Assembly (NCBI GenBank): GCA_046328525.1
Contig: JAXLWK010000011.1
Coordinates: 1 to 64,000 of the forward strand
DNA: 64,000 bases
Source of the DNA: JBDHWG01 sp046328525
Lineage (GTDB): Bacteria; Chloroflexota; Anaerolineae; Epilineales; JAHCIE01
Direction of reading: 5' to 3'
Shown here: positions 33,925 to 43,150 of the stretch, piece after piece
Position numbering within the stretch: position 1 is the stretch's first letter
Layout: each line of letters opens with the position of its first letter
The notes under the pieces: generated by a model
What the model saw: the letters and a program-made list of their open reading frames with translations, nothing else
The model's database searches: none
Told to the model about the DNA's origin: nothing
Made by a program: the position numbers and the translations under genes

Positions 33925-35868
33925 CTACGGCCCACTCAGCGCGCGGTTTGGCAGCGTCACGGTGAACTCAGCGCCGTGTCCCTCGCGGCTGTTCACGTAC
34001 ACACTGCCCCCGTGCGCATCCACGGCGGCCCGGGTGAGCGCCAACCCAAGCCCCGTGCCCTGGATCCCCGACTCGGTCGTCGAAACGACGCGAAAGAACT
34101 TGTCGAACAACTGCGGTATGGCGCTCTCAGGGATACCTACCCCGTCGTCCCTCACCCGCAGCGTCACCTCGTCACCATCCCCCGCCATCTCGACGGTGAC
34201 GTGTCCCCCGACGCGATTGTACTTCACGGCGTTGGCGATCAGATTCTTGAGAACCATGATCATCAATTGCCGGTCCGCCCAGAGGAGCGGTGTCGCGTCC
34301 CCACCCCGCACGTTGAACTTAATCCGCCGCGCCTCGGCCTGCGCCGCCAGCATATTGACGACATCCCCCACCAGCCGGCTCAAGTCGAGCCAGGTGTACG
34401 TCAGCTCCAGATGGCCGGACTGGAGGCGCGAGAGGTCGAGCATGTTGGTGATCAGCTCCGTGAGGTAATCAGTCTCCTCACCGATGATCGCCAGAAAGCG
34501 CCGCCGCGTTGCGTCGTCGCCGATGCCCGGCGCCAGCAGCAGCTCGTTGTACGCCTTGATCGAAGCCAGCGGGGCGCGGAACTCGTGCGACACATTGGCG
34601 ATGATCTCGCTCTTCAGGCGGTCCACGTCTTTGAGCGCCGTGATGTCCGACAGGCTGACCAGGTAGCCCGGCCCCAGGCGGGCGATACCGAGCAGGACGT
34701 CGCAGCGTTCCCCGTCCAGCCGCGCCTCAAGCGTCGGGCGGCGGCCCTCCCCCACATCCTGACGAATCAGGGCGGCCAGGCCCTCGATCACGCGCGCGTC
34801 TTTCAGCACGTCAATGAACGGCTGCCCCAGGGCGTTGGCTTCTTCACAGGCGAGGATCGCGCACGCCGCCGGATTCAGGCGCAGGATCCGCCACCCGTCA
34901 TCCAGCGCCACCAGCCCGGCGGGCGACTCGCGCACCACGGTCTCCAGCTCTTCCTGCGCGTAGGCCGCCTTCTCGTGCAAGCGCGCGACCAGGTGGGGGC
35001 GCGTCCCGACGTTTTCCAGCGCAAGACCGACCGACTCGGCCAGCATCTCCACAAACCGCGTCTCGGCCGCGTTATCATCTGCGCCGACTCGCGCGACGGC
35101 CAGCGCCCCCAGCGCCAGGTCGTCGCGCAGCAAAGGCGCGGCCATCAGGCACGCGGCCACCGCAGGCTCCACGCCGCCGTCCGGCTCCCAGGCGGGGAAG
35201 CCCTCGGTCTGCGTCGTTCGCGTCAGGACGCAGCGCAGTGCCACGCTCTCTAGCGCGGCAGCCTCCTCGTCCGGCTCGTCAAGCTGAGAAGTGGTCTCCC
35301 ACGCCTCGCGGATGAGTTGCCCCTCGCCGAAGCGGTAGATCGCGGCGGTGGTGAAACCGGCGTCCGCGACGAGCGCCCGCACAATCGCCAGCAGGGCGTC
35401 GTCGCCGGACGAGCGAGGGTGGGCGAGGGCGGTCACGCGATAGAGCATCTGGGCGTGAACGTGGCTCCGCGCCAGCGCCCGCTCGGCGCGCCGCCTCTCC
35501 AACGCTGAAGCCAGGCCGTCGAGGGCTTGCTGGAAATCGGAGGAAAACGGAGGGGGGGCTGTATTGGAGAGGAATGACGCCTCGAGGCGGCCCACGCGCC
35601 CGGCGAGTCCTTCCAGCTCCCAGCGGCAGTTGACCGACACCGCATCAACAGCGCTGGCGGAAGGCCGACGCGTCGCAGCTGTGTCGCCACCGAACGCCGA
35701 CAGACACACAAGAGCGCCACCAGGCTCCGCCGCGTAGACGGCGGCGCCGGTAGCGCCTAGGCTTTCAGCCGCACGCCAGGCCGCCGCAATAGCCGCGTCA
35801 ACGGCCATAGCGCGGCCCACCTGGGCCGTCGAGGAAGATAGATTGGAATGCGGAGCCTGTTCGGGCAT
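33925..35868 (-). CDS. Soluble hybrid sensor kinase with GAF and PAS domains
   Basis: A 647-residue histidine kinase without transmembrane helices. A divergent N-terminal region (20-125), a GAF-like domain (about 135-290: GFTTAAIYRFGEGQ ... PLLRDDLALGALAVARVG), a PAS domain (about 305-415: ESPAGLVALDDGWRILRLNP), HisKA with His428 (IIANVSHEFRAPLASIKAY) and HATPase_c (NLIANAVKYNRVGG, RDDGVGIPESA, GTGLGLALTRAAVDAHGG). It probably senses an intracellular small molecule or redox state and signals to the regulator downstream. Confidence 0.92.
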   Translation of the reverse strand: MPEQAPHSNLSSSTAQVGRAMAVDAAIAAAWRAAESLGATGAAVYAAEPGGALVCLSAFGGDTAATRRPSASAVDAVSVNCRWELEGLAGRVGRLEASFLSNTAPPPFSSDFQQALDGLASALERRRAERALARSHVHAQMLYRVTALAHPRSSGDDALLAIVRALVADAGFTTAAIYRFGEGQLIREAWETTSQLDEPDEEAAALESVALRCVLTRTTQTEGFPAWEPDGGVEPAVAACLMAAPLLRDDLALGALAVARVGADDNAAETRFVEMLAESVGLALENVGTRPHLVARLHEKAAYAQEELETVVRESPAGLVALDDGWRILRLNPAACAILACEEANALGQPFIDVLKDARVIEGLAALIRQDVGEGRRPTLEARLDGERCDVLLGIARLGPGYLVSLSDITALKDVDRLKSEIIANVSHEFRAPLASIKAYNELLLAPGIGDDATRRRFLAIIGEETDYLTELITNMLDLSRLQSGHLELTYTWLDLSRLVGDVVNMLAAQAEARRIKFNVRGGDATPLLWADRQLMIMVLKNLIANAVKYNRVGGHVTVEMAGDGDEVTLRVRDDGVGIPESAIPQLFDKFFRVVSTTESGIQGTGLGLALTRAAVDAHGGSVYVNSREGHGAEFTVTLPNRALSGP

Positions 35869-35968
35869 ACTTCACCCAGTCGTCAGCCGTCGTCAACGGA
35901 ATGGAGGATTGAAAGCAATGGCTATGTGGACGAGGCCGATTGCATTGTACACACTTATGCCCAAACGG

Positions 35969-36256
35969 TCAATCTGCCCCCGGCTCGGCCGCCTCCTCTG
36001 TCGGCGCAGCCGCTGTGACGGCCTCCTCTGTCGGCGCAGCCGCTGCGTCAGTTGCCTCAGTCTCTGCACTCGTTCGCGCCGCCTCGATGACGGCGCGGCT
36101 GATGGGCACGCGGCACGACGGGCATGGGTATGCCTGCTGGGTGGCGGCGAGCTGCGCGGGGACGTTCACCCGCTTGCCGCACTGTGGGCACACGACCTTG
36201 AGATGTCCGCCACCGGACCGCGAATGTTTCGCTTGCTGCTTCCGTGTCTTTGCCAT
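35969..36256 (-). CDS. Small zinc-ribbon protein with repeated acidic tail
   Basis: A 95-residue protein. Basic N-terminus (MAKTRKQQAKHSRSGGG), then a zinc ribbon with Cys23, 26, 45 and 48 (CPQC, CPSC), an alpha-helical segment and an Ala/Glu/Pro tail with the repeated APTEEAVTA / APTEEAAEP units. AGGAG lies eight bases before the ATG at 36256 (an ATG two codons earlier is possible). Similar ribbons occur in nucleic-acid-binding proteins; I do not recognise a specific family. Confidence 0.6.
   Translation of the reverse strand: MAKTRKQQAKHSRSGGGHLKVVCPQCGKRVNVPAQLAATQQAYPCPSCRVPISRAVIEAARTSAETEATDAAAAPTEEAVTAAAPTEEAAEPGAD
35991..36050 (-). repeat. 30-bp tandem repeat, two units, in the acidic tail
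   Basis: GCCTCCTCTGTCGGCGCAGC begins at 35991 and again at 36021, a period of 30 bp that keeps the reading frame and duplicates about ten residues. Confidence 0.85.
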
Positions 36257-36327
36257 TTTCATCGCTCCTACACCACATCTACAACCATCGAAAACAACAC
36301 CTTCCACAGCCGACGGCTGACAAGGGC

Positions 36328-37305
36328 TTACGGGGCGGATATGGACGCCGCGCCCAGGGCCGCGCGCAGGCCGTCGAGCGTCACGTTCGCGCCGCTCTGG
36401 ATCAGCGCCACCCGCCGCCCGGCCAGCCTATCCCGGATCGCCAGCGCCCCGGCCAGGCTCGCCACACCGGCCCCCTCTGCCAGCGTCCGCGTCTGCTCCA
36501 GCATGAGGGTCATCGCCTCGCGCAGGGCATCGTCGGACACCAGGATGAAGTCGTCCAGGGACTCGCGCAGGATGCGCTGCGGCAGGCTGAAGCTGGTGCG
36601 CGTCGCCAGCCCCTCGGCGAACGTCGTGTTCGGCGCAGTGCGCGGCTCGCCCGACCGCCAGGACTCGTAGGCGGCCGGCGCGGCCATGGATTGAACGCCG
36701 ATGACCTGGATAGCCGGATCTACAGCCTTAGCGACAATGCACGCGCCGGCGGCGCCGCTGCCGCCGCCAATCGGCACGATCACCACGTCCACGTCGGGCT
36801 GGTCCTCGACAATTTCCAGGGTATGCGTGCCCACGCCCGCGATGAGCAGCGGCTCGTCGCCTGAGTGAATGTAGCGCAGACCGCGCTCGGCGGCAATCTG
36901 CTCGACATACTCCCGCGCCGCGTCGAAGTCCGGCCCGTGGAACACGACCTCGGCGCCGGCGTCCCGCATGGCGGCCACTTTGAGCGGGTTGGCCCCCTCC
37001 GGCACGCCCACAATCACAGGCACGCCGAATAGCCGCCCGGCGTAGGCGATGGACTGGCCGTGATTGCCCGTCGAGGCGCATATCACGCCCGCCTCCCGCT
37101 CCGCCGGAGTAAGCTGCGACACGAGGTTGACACCGCCCCGCACCTTGAAGGCGCTGGTGGGCAACATCGTCTCGTGCTTCACCCAGACCTCTGCATCGAG
37201 CAGGCGGCTGAGGCCGGGCGAGTGACGCAGCGGCGTCGGGGCGAGATAGGGGCGGATCCGGCGGCGCGCGCGGTAGACATCACGCAGTGTGGGTATTGGC
37301 AGCAT
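36328..37305 (-). CDS. Threonine/serine dehydratase-like PLP enzyme
   Basis: A 325-residue fold-type II PLP enzyme. Lys54 in TSAFKVRGGVN forms the internal aldimine, CASTGNHGQSIAYAGRLFG is the Asn/Gly PLP loop, and IVPIGGGSGAAG binds phosphate. The enzyme lacks the C-terminal ACT-like regulatory domain of biosynthetic IlvA, matching the catabolic (TdcB-like) or serine racemase/dehydratase type. ATG at 37305 follows AGGAGG with a five-base spacer. It stands alone on this strand. Confidence 0.88.
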   Translation of the reverse strand: MLPIPTLRDVYRARRRIRPYLAPTPLRHSPGLSRLLDAEVWVKHETMLPTSAFKVRGGVNLVSQLTPAEREAGVICASTGNHGQSIAYAGRLFGVPVIVGVPEGANPLKVAAMRDAGAEVVFHGPDFDAAREYVEQIAAERGLRYIHSGDEPLLIAGVGTHTLEIVEDQPDVDVVIVPIGGGSGAAGACIVAKAVDPAIQVIGVQSMAAPAAYESWRSGEPRTAPNTTFAEGLATRTSFSLPQRILRESLDDFILVSDDALREAMTLMLEQTRTLAEGAGVASLAGALAIRDRLAGRRVALIQSGANVTLDGLRAALGAASISAP

Positions 37306-37464
37306 ACATCCTCCTCACAGCAATTGTAGGGTTCTCGCGGACCGAAGGCAACTCCTGGGGGCCGGGGTTGCGAGATGCCGCTCCCTGGACTACAATACGA
37401 GTGCGGCCGCCACGCGCCCTCGCGGCCTCGCCGCGCTCATCACACCTGCCGCACGGACTGTCAC

Positions 37465-38805
37465 GTGAACGATTTCCTCAAGTTTCCGACCAACTTCATG
37501 TGGGGCACCTCGGTGGCCGCGCACCAGGTCGAAGGCGGCAACACCCGCAACGACTGGTGGCTGTGGGAGCAAACGCCCGGCCACATCGTGAACAACGACT
37601 CGTCGGCTGTCGCGGCCGATTGGTGGAACCGCGCCGGCGACGACCTGCGCCTGGCGCGGCAGCTCCACACCAACGCCATCCGCTTCTCCGTGGAGTGGAG
37701 CCGCATCGAGCCGCGCGAGAACGTGTGGGACGACGCGGCGCTGGCGCACTACCGCGCGGTCATCGAAGACATGCGCCGCCTGGGCCTCGAGCCGATGCTG
37801 TGCCTCCACCACTTCACCCTGCCGCAGTGGCTCGCCGGCCGCGGCGGTTTCGAGACGACGTGGGCGGTGGATCGCTTCGCCCGCTTCGTCGAGCGCGTCG
37901 TGGGCGAATACGGCGACCTGGTGCGGTGGTGGCTGACCATCAACGAGCCAATGATCTTCACCTCGATGGGCTGGGTGCTGGGGCGGTGGCCGCCCGGCAA
38001 GAAGAACTTGCTCCTGGCGTTCAAGGTCGCTCGCAATCTCGTCCTGGCCCACGCCACCGCGTACCACATCATCCACCGCCACGTACCGGGGGCGCTCGTC
38101 AGCGCCGCCAATCACCTGGCTGTCTTTTCCGCGCACAATCCCGGCCGGCCGTCGGACCGCCTGGTCGCCGATAGCCGCGACTGGCTGCTAAACCAGGTCT
38201 GGGTGCGCGCGACGCTCGACGGCGTCATGCGCCCGCCCCTGGGCTGGAATCAGCGCCTGCCCGAGGCCGTCGGCGCCCACGACTACCTGGCGCTTCAGCA
38301 CTACTTCACTTTCCCCGTCGCCTTCAACTGGCGCGATCCCGGCAACCTCTTCGCCCGCGACATGGGCGAGCCGGGTCCCGACATCCCGCCGTTCATGGGC
38401 GAGTCGCGGCCGGTGGGGCTGCACGACCGGGTGATGTGGCTGAAGCAGTTCGACCTGCCCATCGTCATCAGCGAACACGGCCTGCTGGAAAACAACGAGC
38501 GCCGCCGCCCCGCCTACATGCTGGAGTCCCTGGCCGGGCTGCACCGCGCCATCCAGGACGGGGCCAACGTGCGCGGCTACTTCCACTGGAGCCTGATAGA
38601 CAACTTCGAGTGGGCCGAAGGCTACGCCGCCCGCTTCGGCCTCATCCATCTCGACCTGGCGACCCAGGCGCGCACCATCAAGCCGAGCGGCTACCTGTAC
38701 AGGGACATCGCCGCCGCCAACGGAATCACGCGCGAGATGGCCGAGAAGGTGTCGCCAGTGCTGGCGCAGGGCGTGTTCGGCGCGGACAAGGCAGCGCCGC
38801 GATAG
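37465..38805 (+). CDS. GH1 beta-glycosidase
   Basis: A 446-residue (beta/alpha)8 glycosidase. NFMWGTSVAAHQVEGG is the GH1 N-terminal signature, Glu161 in TINEP is the acid/base and Glu337 in VISEHG the nucleophile. The usual nucleophile motif is T-E-N-G, so the Asn is replaced by His. GYFHWSLIDNFEWAEGYAARF (split as HWSLIDNFEW) closes the aglycone pocket. The GTG start at 37465 is chosen because the GH1 barrel begins directly after it. No signal peptide. The enzyme cleaves beta-glucosides, galactosides or related sugars; the specificity is not shown. Confidence 0.92.
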   Translation: MNDFLKFPTNFMWGTSVAAHQVEGGNTRNDWWLWEQTPGHIVNNDSSAVAADWWNRAGDDLRLARQLHTNAIRFSVEWSRIEPRENVWDDAALAHYRAVIEDMRRLGLEPMLCLHHFTLPQWLAGRGGFETTWAVDRFARFVERVVGEYGDLVRWWLTINEPMIFTSMGWVLGRWPPGKKNLLLAFKVARNLVLAHATAYHIIHRHVPGALVSAANHLAVFSAHNPGRPSDRLVADSRDWLLNQVWVRATLDGVMRPPLGWNQRLPEAVGAHDYLALQHYFTFPVAFNWRDPGNLFARDMGEPGPDIPPFMGESRPVGLHDRVMWLKQFDLPIVISEHGLLENNERRRPAYMLESLAGLHRAIQDGANVRGYFHWSLIDNFEWAEGYAARFGLIHLDLATQARTIKPSGYLYRDIAAANGITREMAEKVSPVLAQGVFGADKAAPR

Positions 38806-38841
38806 ATTCGGCCCCGCCTCAAAATCCGCGTTATGTAACAG

Positions 38842-38869
38842 TTGACAAATTCGAGATTTCTGCTATAAT
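38842..38869 (+). promoter_or_regulatory. Consensus sigma70-like promoter of rho
   Basis: TTGACA at 38842-38847, a 16-base spacer and TATAAT at 38864-38869, both perfect consensus. Start site near 38876. Confidence 0.85.
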
Positions 38870-38875
38870 GTTGTA

Positions 38876-39015
38876 AATTGCGCCAATCTTATCAGGTAGT
38901 ACATAGAGTCATCTAGGCGCAATCCCCACCGAGAGAATAACCCCGTTAAGATAGCCCCACAGGGTCGCCGTAAGAGCGACCGCAAGCCGCCCCGACCCGG
39001 GAGCGGGAGTGTTGT
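38876..39015 (+). promoter_or_regulatory. Leader of rho mRNA
   Basis: About 140 untranslated bases, including a GGTCGC/GCGACC hairpin at 38963-38981 and C-rich, G-poor stretches (AATCCCCACC, AACCCCG, AGCCCCAC) compatible with Rho binding. rho is autoregulated by attenuation in its leader in other bacteria; the same here is inference. Confidence 0.4.
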
Positions 39016-40335
39016 GTGTCAATCACTCGTGTAACGCGCCCTCACACGTCTACACCCAGTAATGAAGGAATATCCCAGATCGTGGACATCGCTCAACTTG
39101 AAGTAAAGAGCATTGGAGAACTACAGGATGAAGCCCGGCGCCGCGACGTGCCAGGTTTCAGCCGAATGAAGAAGAACGACCTGATCATGCGCCTGCTGCG
39201 CCAGGCCTCGGAGGAGCAGGGCTACATCTACGGCGGTGGCATCCTGGAGATCATCCAGGACGGCATCGGCTTCCTGCGCTCCGACAACCTGCTGCCCGGC
39301 CCGGATGACGTCTACGTCTCGCAATCGCAGATCCGCCGCTTTGGCCTTCGCACAGGCGACATGGTCATCGGCCAGATCCGCCCGCCGAAGGACACAGAGA
39401 AGTACTACGGGCTGCTGCGTGTCGAATCGATCAACGGCCTCGACCCCGAAATCGCCAAGCAGCGCCCCGACTTCGACAAGCTGACGCCGATCTTCCCCGA
39501 CGAGCAGCTCAAGCTGGAGATCGGCGGACGGGTGCTCTCCAACCGCCTGATGGACCTCCTCAGCCCCATCGGCCGCGGCCAGCGCGGTCTCATCGTCTCC
39601 CCCGCCAAAGCCGGCAAAACCACTATCCTCAAGAACATCGCCAACGGCGTGAGCGGCAACTATCAGGACCTGCACCTGATGGTCGTGCTGATCGGCGAGC
39701 GTCCGGAGGAAGTCACCGACATGGACCGTTCGGTCAACGCCGAGGTATACAGCTCGACGTTCGACGATCCGGTGACGGACCACGTGCGCATTGCCGAGCT
39801 GACGTTGCAGCGGGCCAAGCGCCTCGTCGAGGGCGGCAAGGATGTGGTCATCCTGCTAGACAGCATTACGCGCCTGGCGCGCGCCTATAACTTGACAGTT
39901 CCGCCGAGTGGACGTACACTATCGGGCGGTTTGGACCCCGCAGCCCTGTACCCGCCCAAGCATTTCTTCGGCGCAGCCCGCAACCTCGAAGAGGGCGGCA
40001 GCCTGACAATCCTGGCAACCTGCCTGGTTGACACGGGAAGCCGCATGGATGATGCCATCTACGAAGAGTTCAAGGGCACAGGCAACATGGAGTTGCACCT
40101 GAACCGCAAGCTCGCCGAGCGCCGCATCTGGCCTGCCATTGACATCGAGCGCTCGGGCACACGCCGCGAGGACTTGCTGCTAGACGGCCCAACCCTGCAG
40201 CGCGTCTGGACGGTTCGCCGCATGATTGACGCAATCGGCGGCGGGTCGGAAGCGGCCGAGGCCGTCATCGCCCGCATGGCGAGGACGCAGACGAACCGTG
40301 AGTTCCTCGAGACACTGAGCAGGGGTGAGCTGTAG
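39016..40335 (+). CDS. rho: Transcription termination factor Rho
   Basis: A 439-residue hexameric RNA helicase. Rho_N domain at about 25-70 ([20 protein letters not shown]), cold-shock-like RNA-binding domain (about 70-150: [18 protein letters not shown]), and RecA-type ATPase with [11 protein letters not shown] (Walker A), [16 protein letters not shown] (Walker B) and [20 protein letters not shown] in the Q/R loop region. GTG at 39016 follows a GGGAGCGGGAG purine tract. It has its own consensus promoter. Confidence 0.97.
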   Translation: MSITRVTRPHTSTPSNEGISQIVDIAQLEVKSIGELQDEARRRDVPGFSRMKKNDLIMRLLRQASEEQGYIYGGGILEIIQDGIGFLRSDNLLPGPDDVYVSQSQIRRFGLRTGDMVIGQIRPPKDTEKYYGLLRVESINGLDPEIAKQRPDFDKLTPIFPDEQLKLEIGGRVLSNRLMDLLSPIGRGQRGLIVSPAKAGKTTILKNIANGVSGNYQDLHLMVVLIGERPEEVTDMDRSVNAEVYSSTFDDPVTDHVRIAELTLQRAKRLVEGGKDVVILLDSITRLARAYNLTVPPSGRTLSGGLDPAALYPPKHFFGAARNLEEGGSLTILATCLVDTGSRMDDAIYEEFKGTGNMELHLNRKLAERRIWPAIDIERSGTRREDLLLDGPTLQRVWTVRRMIDAIGGGSEAAEAVIARMARTQTNREFLETLSRGEL

Positions 40336-40638
40336 ACAACGTATCGTTAGCCACTACAAGCGAGATCGGCGTTAGCGAACAGCGGTCAACCGCGAGGAGG
40401 ACAGTAGAACACCCAGCCGTCGGGGACGGAGTCGCTTGCAGAATAGGGGCGCCTCCAGGAAGAGAAGACTCTTCAGACGGCCGGCAACTCGAAGTGGACG
40501 CATCGCGATCGCGCCAAGCACGCGCAGATGATATTTGCGTCTCCATGACCGCCAAGCCTTACATCCTTTCGCCACACTCATGGAACGCAATGGAGCGCGC
40601 CGCCGCGAGATCGCACTCGAGTTGCCGCCATAGCTCGA
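40336..40638. other. Intergenic region between rho and the M23 peptidase gene
   Basis: About 300 bp without a convincing gene; the open frames on either strand have Ser/Cys/Arg-rich, non-protein-like translations. I see short possible hairpins (for example CCGTCGGGGACGG) but no consensus promoter, riboswitch or repeat. Confidence 0.4.
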
Positions 40639-42090
40639 ATGAGGGATACCGTGGATAAGCAACACCGCCGCCGCAAGCGCTCCACCAAAGCGCCGGTCTC
40701 GGAGCAAACCGAGGCCGTTGATGAGTCGACTTGTACGGGGGAGCTAGCACGCTCCGATCCCCCCAGTGAAATCCCGCCAACCAACCGACGCCCATCTGCG
40801 TGGGATGTTCGCGTTAGCCAGATGACAGCCGCCCAACACGCGGTCGAAGCCTGGCTCGCCACCGCGCGCGAGTGGGGCAAGACCAACCGCGAGACAAGCC
40901 TGCGCTACGCGGCGCACGCCGCCGTCCTCGCCGCGATTGTCGCCGCCCTCGGCCTCAGCCAGGCCAACCTCGCCGATTTGAAGCTACCGGCCCTCGCGCG
41001 CCGCGTCTCGGACAGCGCCTTCGTGTCGGTCGCCGATGCCGCCGCGACAAACCCCGAGGCGGAGATGTACGCCCGTCGCGCCGTCGTGCCCCGGACCGTC
41101 AGCGCGGCCAAACCCGCCAGCCCGGCGGCCGGAACGCAGGTGACCGTTCTCGCCAGCTCGAGCGACATGCTCGAAGCGAAGGAACAGGCCCGCAGCATCA
41201 CCTCCAGCACCCAAAAGGTTGCTGCGCCCGCGCCTTCCCTCGAGTCGCTCATGACAACCTACACCATTCAGCCCGGCGACACGCTCCTGGGCATCGCCAC
41301 CGCCCACGACCTCAGCCTGGACGCTCTGGTTGTGGCGAACCCCAGCCTGGAAGGCCAGATCAACCATCTGATCCTGCCCGGCGACGACCTCAGAATCCCA
41401 CCCTCCGGCGGCATCGTCCACATCGTGAAGGACGGTGATACGCTCAGCTCGATCGCCGACAAATACGAAACCGACGTCGCGACGATCGTGGGCTATGCGT
41501 CCAACCGGGTGAAGACCGACGACGATCTGAGGCCCGAGCAGCTCCTCTTCGTGCCAGGCGCCGAAGTTGCGCTGCCCGCGCCGACCCCCGCGCCGCGCCA
41601 GAACACGCTCGTGAGCGTTCTCCAGCCCAAAGCGGCCGCTCAGCAGCCGGCGCGGACAGCGCCCCCAGCGCCGCAGCCGCAGCAGCCCGCCCGCCCGGCG
41701 CCCCCGGCCGCCCCGGTGGCCGGCAGCGGCAACTTCCGCTACCCGGTGCCCGGCGGCTACCTGATCACGACCTACTTCAGCGGCTGGCACCCTGGCGTGG
41801 ACTTCGCCATGTCCATGGGTACGCCGGTCTACGCCGCCGACGGCGGCCGCGTCGTGTTCTCCGGCTGGGACAACACCGGCTACGGCTACTGCATCATCGT
41901 TGACCACGGCAACGGCTTCCGGACGCGCTACGCGCACCTGAGCTGGATCTTCCCGAACTACGGCCAGTATGTGGAGAAGGGCGAGCAGATTGGCAAGGTG
42001 GGCAGCACGGGCCGCTCGTCGGGGCCGCACCTCCACTTCGAGATCATCCTCAACGGTATCGCGCGCAACCCGTTCGCCTATCTGGGCTAA
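40639..42090 (+). CDS. LysM/M23 cell-wall metallopeptidase
   Basis: A 483-residue protein: a charged cytoplasmic N-terminus (to about 90), one transmembrane helix (about 92-112, HAAVLAAIVAALGL), two LysM domains (YTIQPGDTLLGIATAHDLS and HIVKDGDTLSSIADKYETD), a Pro/Gln/Ala linker, and a C-terminal M23 domain. Zinc ligands appear as His and Asp in WHPGVDFAMS and the pair in SGPHLHFEI; the G-G-R-V-V/G-Y-G-Y core is intact. It should cleave peptidoglycan cross-bridges or activate a hydrolase outside the membrane. A terminator follows. Confidence 0.9.
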   Translation: MRDTVDKQHRRRKRSTKAPVSEQTEAVDESTCTGELARSDPPSEIPPTNRRPSAWDVRVSQMTAAQHAVEAWLATAREWGKTNRETSLRYAAHAAVLAAIVAALGLSQANLADLKLPALARRVSDSAFVSVADAAATNPEAEMYARRAVVPRTVSAAKPASPAAGTQVTVLASSSDMLEAKEQARSITSSTQKVAAPAPSLESLMTTYTIQPGDTLLGIATAHDLSLDALVVANPSLEGQINHLILPGDDLRIPPSGGIVHIVKDGDTLSSIADKYETDVATIVGYASNRVKTDDDLRPEQLLFVPGAEVALPAPTPAPRQNTLVSVLQPKAAAQQPARTAPPAPQPQQPARPAPPAAPVAGSGNFRYPVPGGYLITTYFSGWHPGVDFAMSMGTPVYAADGGRVVFSGWDNTGYGYCIIVDHGNGFRTRYAHLSWIFPNYGQYVEKGEQIGKVGSTGRSSGPHLHFEIILNGIARNPFAYLG

Positions 42091-42109
42091 ATCTCGTCAG
42101 AAACAAGCG

Positions 42110-42135
42110 CACGGCCCCGCGATTGCGGGGCCGTG
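42110..42135 (+). terminator. Terminator after the M23 peptidase gene
   Basis: An 11-bp stem CACGGCCCCGC / GCGGGGCCGTG with loop GATT, followed by TCATTTTC. Confidence 0.8.
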
Positions 42136-42157
42136 TCATTTTCTCCACCCGCCACCC

Positions 42158-43150
42158 TCACGGGACAAATAGGTGCTCCGTGGTAAGCCGCGCCGCACCC
42201 GCCGGACCGTTCACGTACGTCGCCTGGACACTCGACAGCTCCCCAAGGCGCTGCGCCACCGCCGCGGCCTGCCCCGCCTCACAAATCAGGTGGACGTTCG
42301 GCCCGGCGTCGAGCGTGAAGTACACGGCGATCCCTTCCGAGCGCCACTGCGGGCACAGCTGCATAATCTCCAGTGTCGCCGGCTCCCAGTACAGCAGCGG
42401 CGGGCGTGAGGTCATCGCCAGCACGTGCAGCGCAATGGCTTCCGCCTCCAGCTCCTCCCCCAACGCCTCGATGTCTCGCGCCGCCAGCGCCGCCAAGACC
42501 CGGCCCGTCCGCCGCGGCAGGTCGTCCAGGCGAGCCGCCAGGAACGGCGATGTATCCGCCAGCCCATGCCCCTGCGCCGATGACACCACTTTGTGCGCCG
42601 CGCTCACGACTGCCGTCACGTCGCGCAAGTCCCAATGCTCCGGCGGGGCGATCGTCTCGGCGAAGGACGACGCATGATCGTGGCCCGCGTGCCACAGGGT
42701 GAACCCGGACGGAATGGAGCGACACGCCGATCCGGAGCCAAGCCGCGCCAGCGCCGATAGCTCGCGCTCCGACAGGTCAAGCGCCAGGGCCGCGCTGGCC
42801 GCCACGGTCAACGCCGCGAAGCCCGCCGCCGATGACGCCATCCCCGTGCCCATAGGGAACGAGTTCCGGGACACGACCCGCGCCCGGGCCTCAGTCTCGG
42901 CAAGGCGGCGGAGGTGGTCCAGGTGGCGGCTGGCGCGCGCGACTTGCGCAGGCCGCGCTTCGCGGTCGTCAATGACGAGGGAGTCGGCAGGATAATCCCC
43001 GAAATGGACCGTGGTCACCGTCACCGCGTCGCTGAGGTTCATGCTCAGCGAGTCGTTGTACGGGATGTTGAGCCGCGCATCCCTCGCCCCCCAATACTTC
43101 ACAAACGCAATGTTCGCAAATCCGAGAGCCGTTGCGATCCGATCAGACAT
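42158..43150 (-). CDS. Mevalonate (di)phosphate decarboxylase, GHMP family
   Basis: A 330-residue GHMP-fold enzyme of isoprenoid synthesis. Visible: NIAFVKYWGARDARLNIPYNDSLSM (split: NIAFVKYWG), the phosphate-binding loop PMGTGMASSAAGFAALT, GSGSACRSIPSGF with the Ser-Arg pair, and VYFTLDAGPNVHLI with the Asp. This matches diphosphomevalonate decarboxylase, but homologues in some Chloroflexota (Roseiflexus) are reported as phosphomevalonate decarboxylases of the alternative mevalonate route, so I leave the symbol blank. There is no Shine-Dalgarno before the ATG, whose upstream DNA is the remnant of a recombinase gene. Confidence 0.88.
   Translation of the reverse strand: MSDRIATALGFANIAFVKYWGARDARLNIPYNDSLSMNLSDAVTVTTVHFGDYPADSLVIDDREARPAQVARASRHLDHLRRLAETEARARVVSRNSFPMGTGMASSAAGFAALTVAASAALALDLSERELSALARLGSGSACRSIPSGFTLWHAGHDHASSFAETIAPPEHWDLRDVTAVVSAAHKVVSSAQGHGLADTSPFLAARLDDLPRRTGRVLAALAARDIEALGEELEAEAIALHVLAMTSRPPLLYWEPATLEIMQLCPQWRSEGIAVYFTLDAGPNVHLICEAGQAAAVAQRLGELSSVQATYVNGPAGAARLTTEHLFVP

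Noticed and set aside
40336..40638. Small gene or RNA between rho and the M23 gene
   Set aside because: No promoter, ribosome site or protein-like frame; only weak hairpins.
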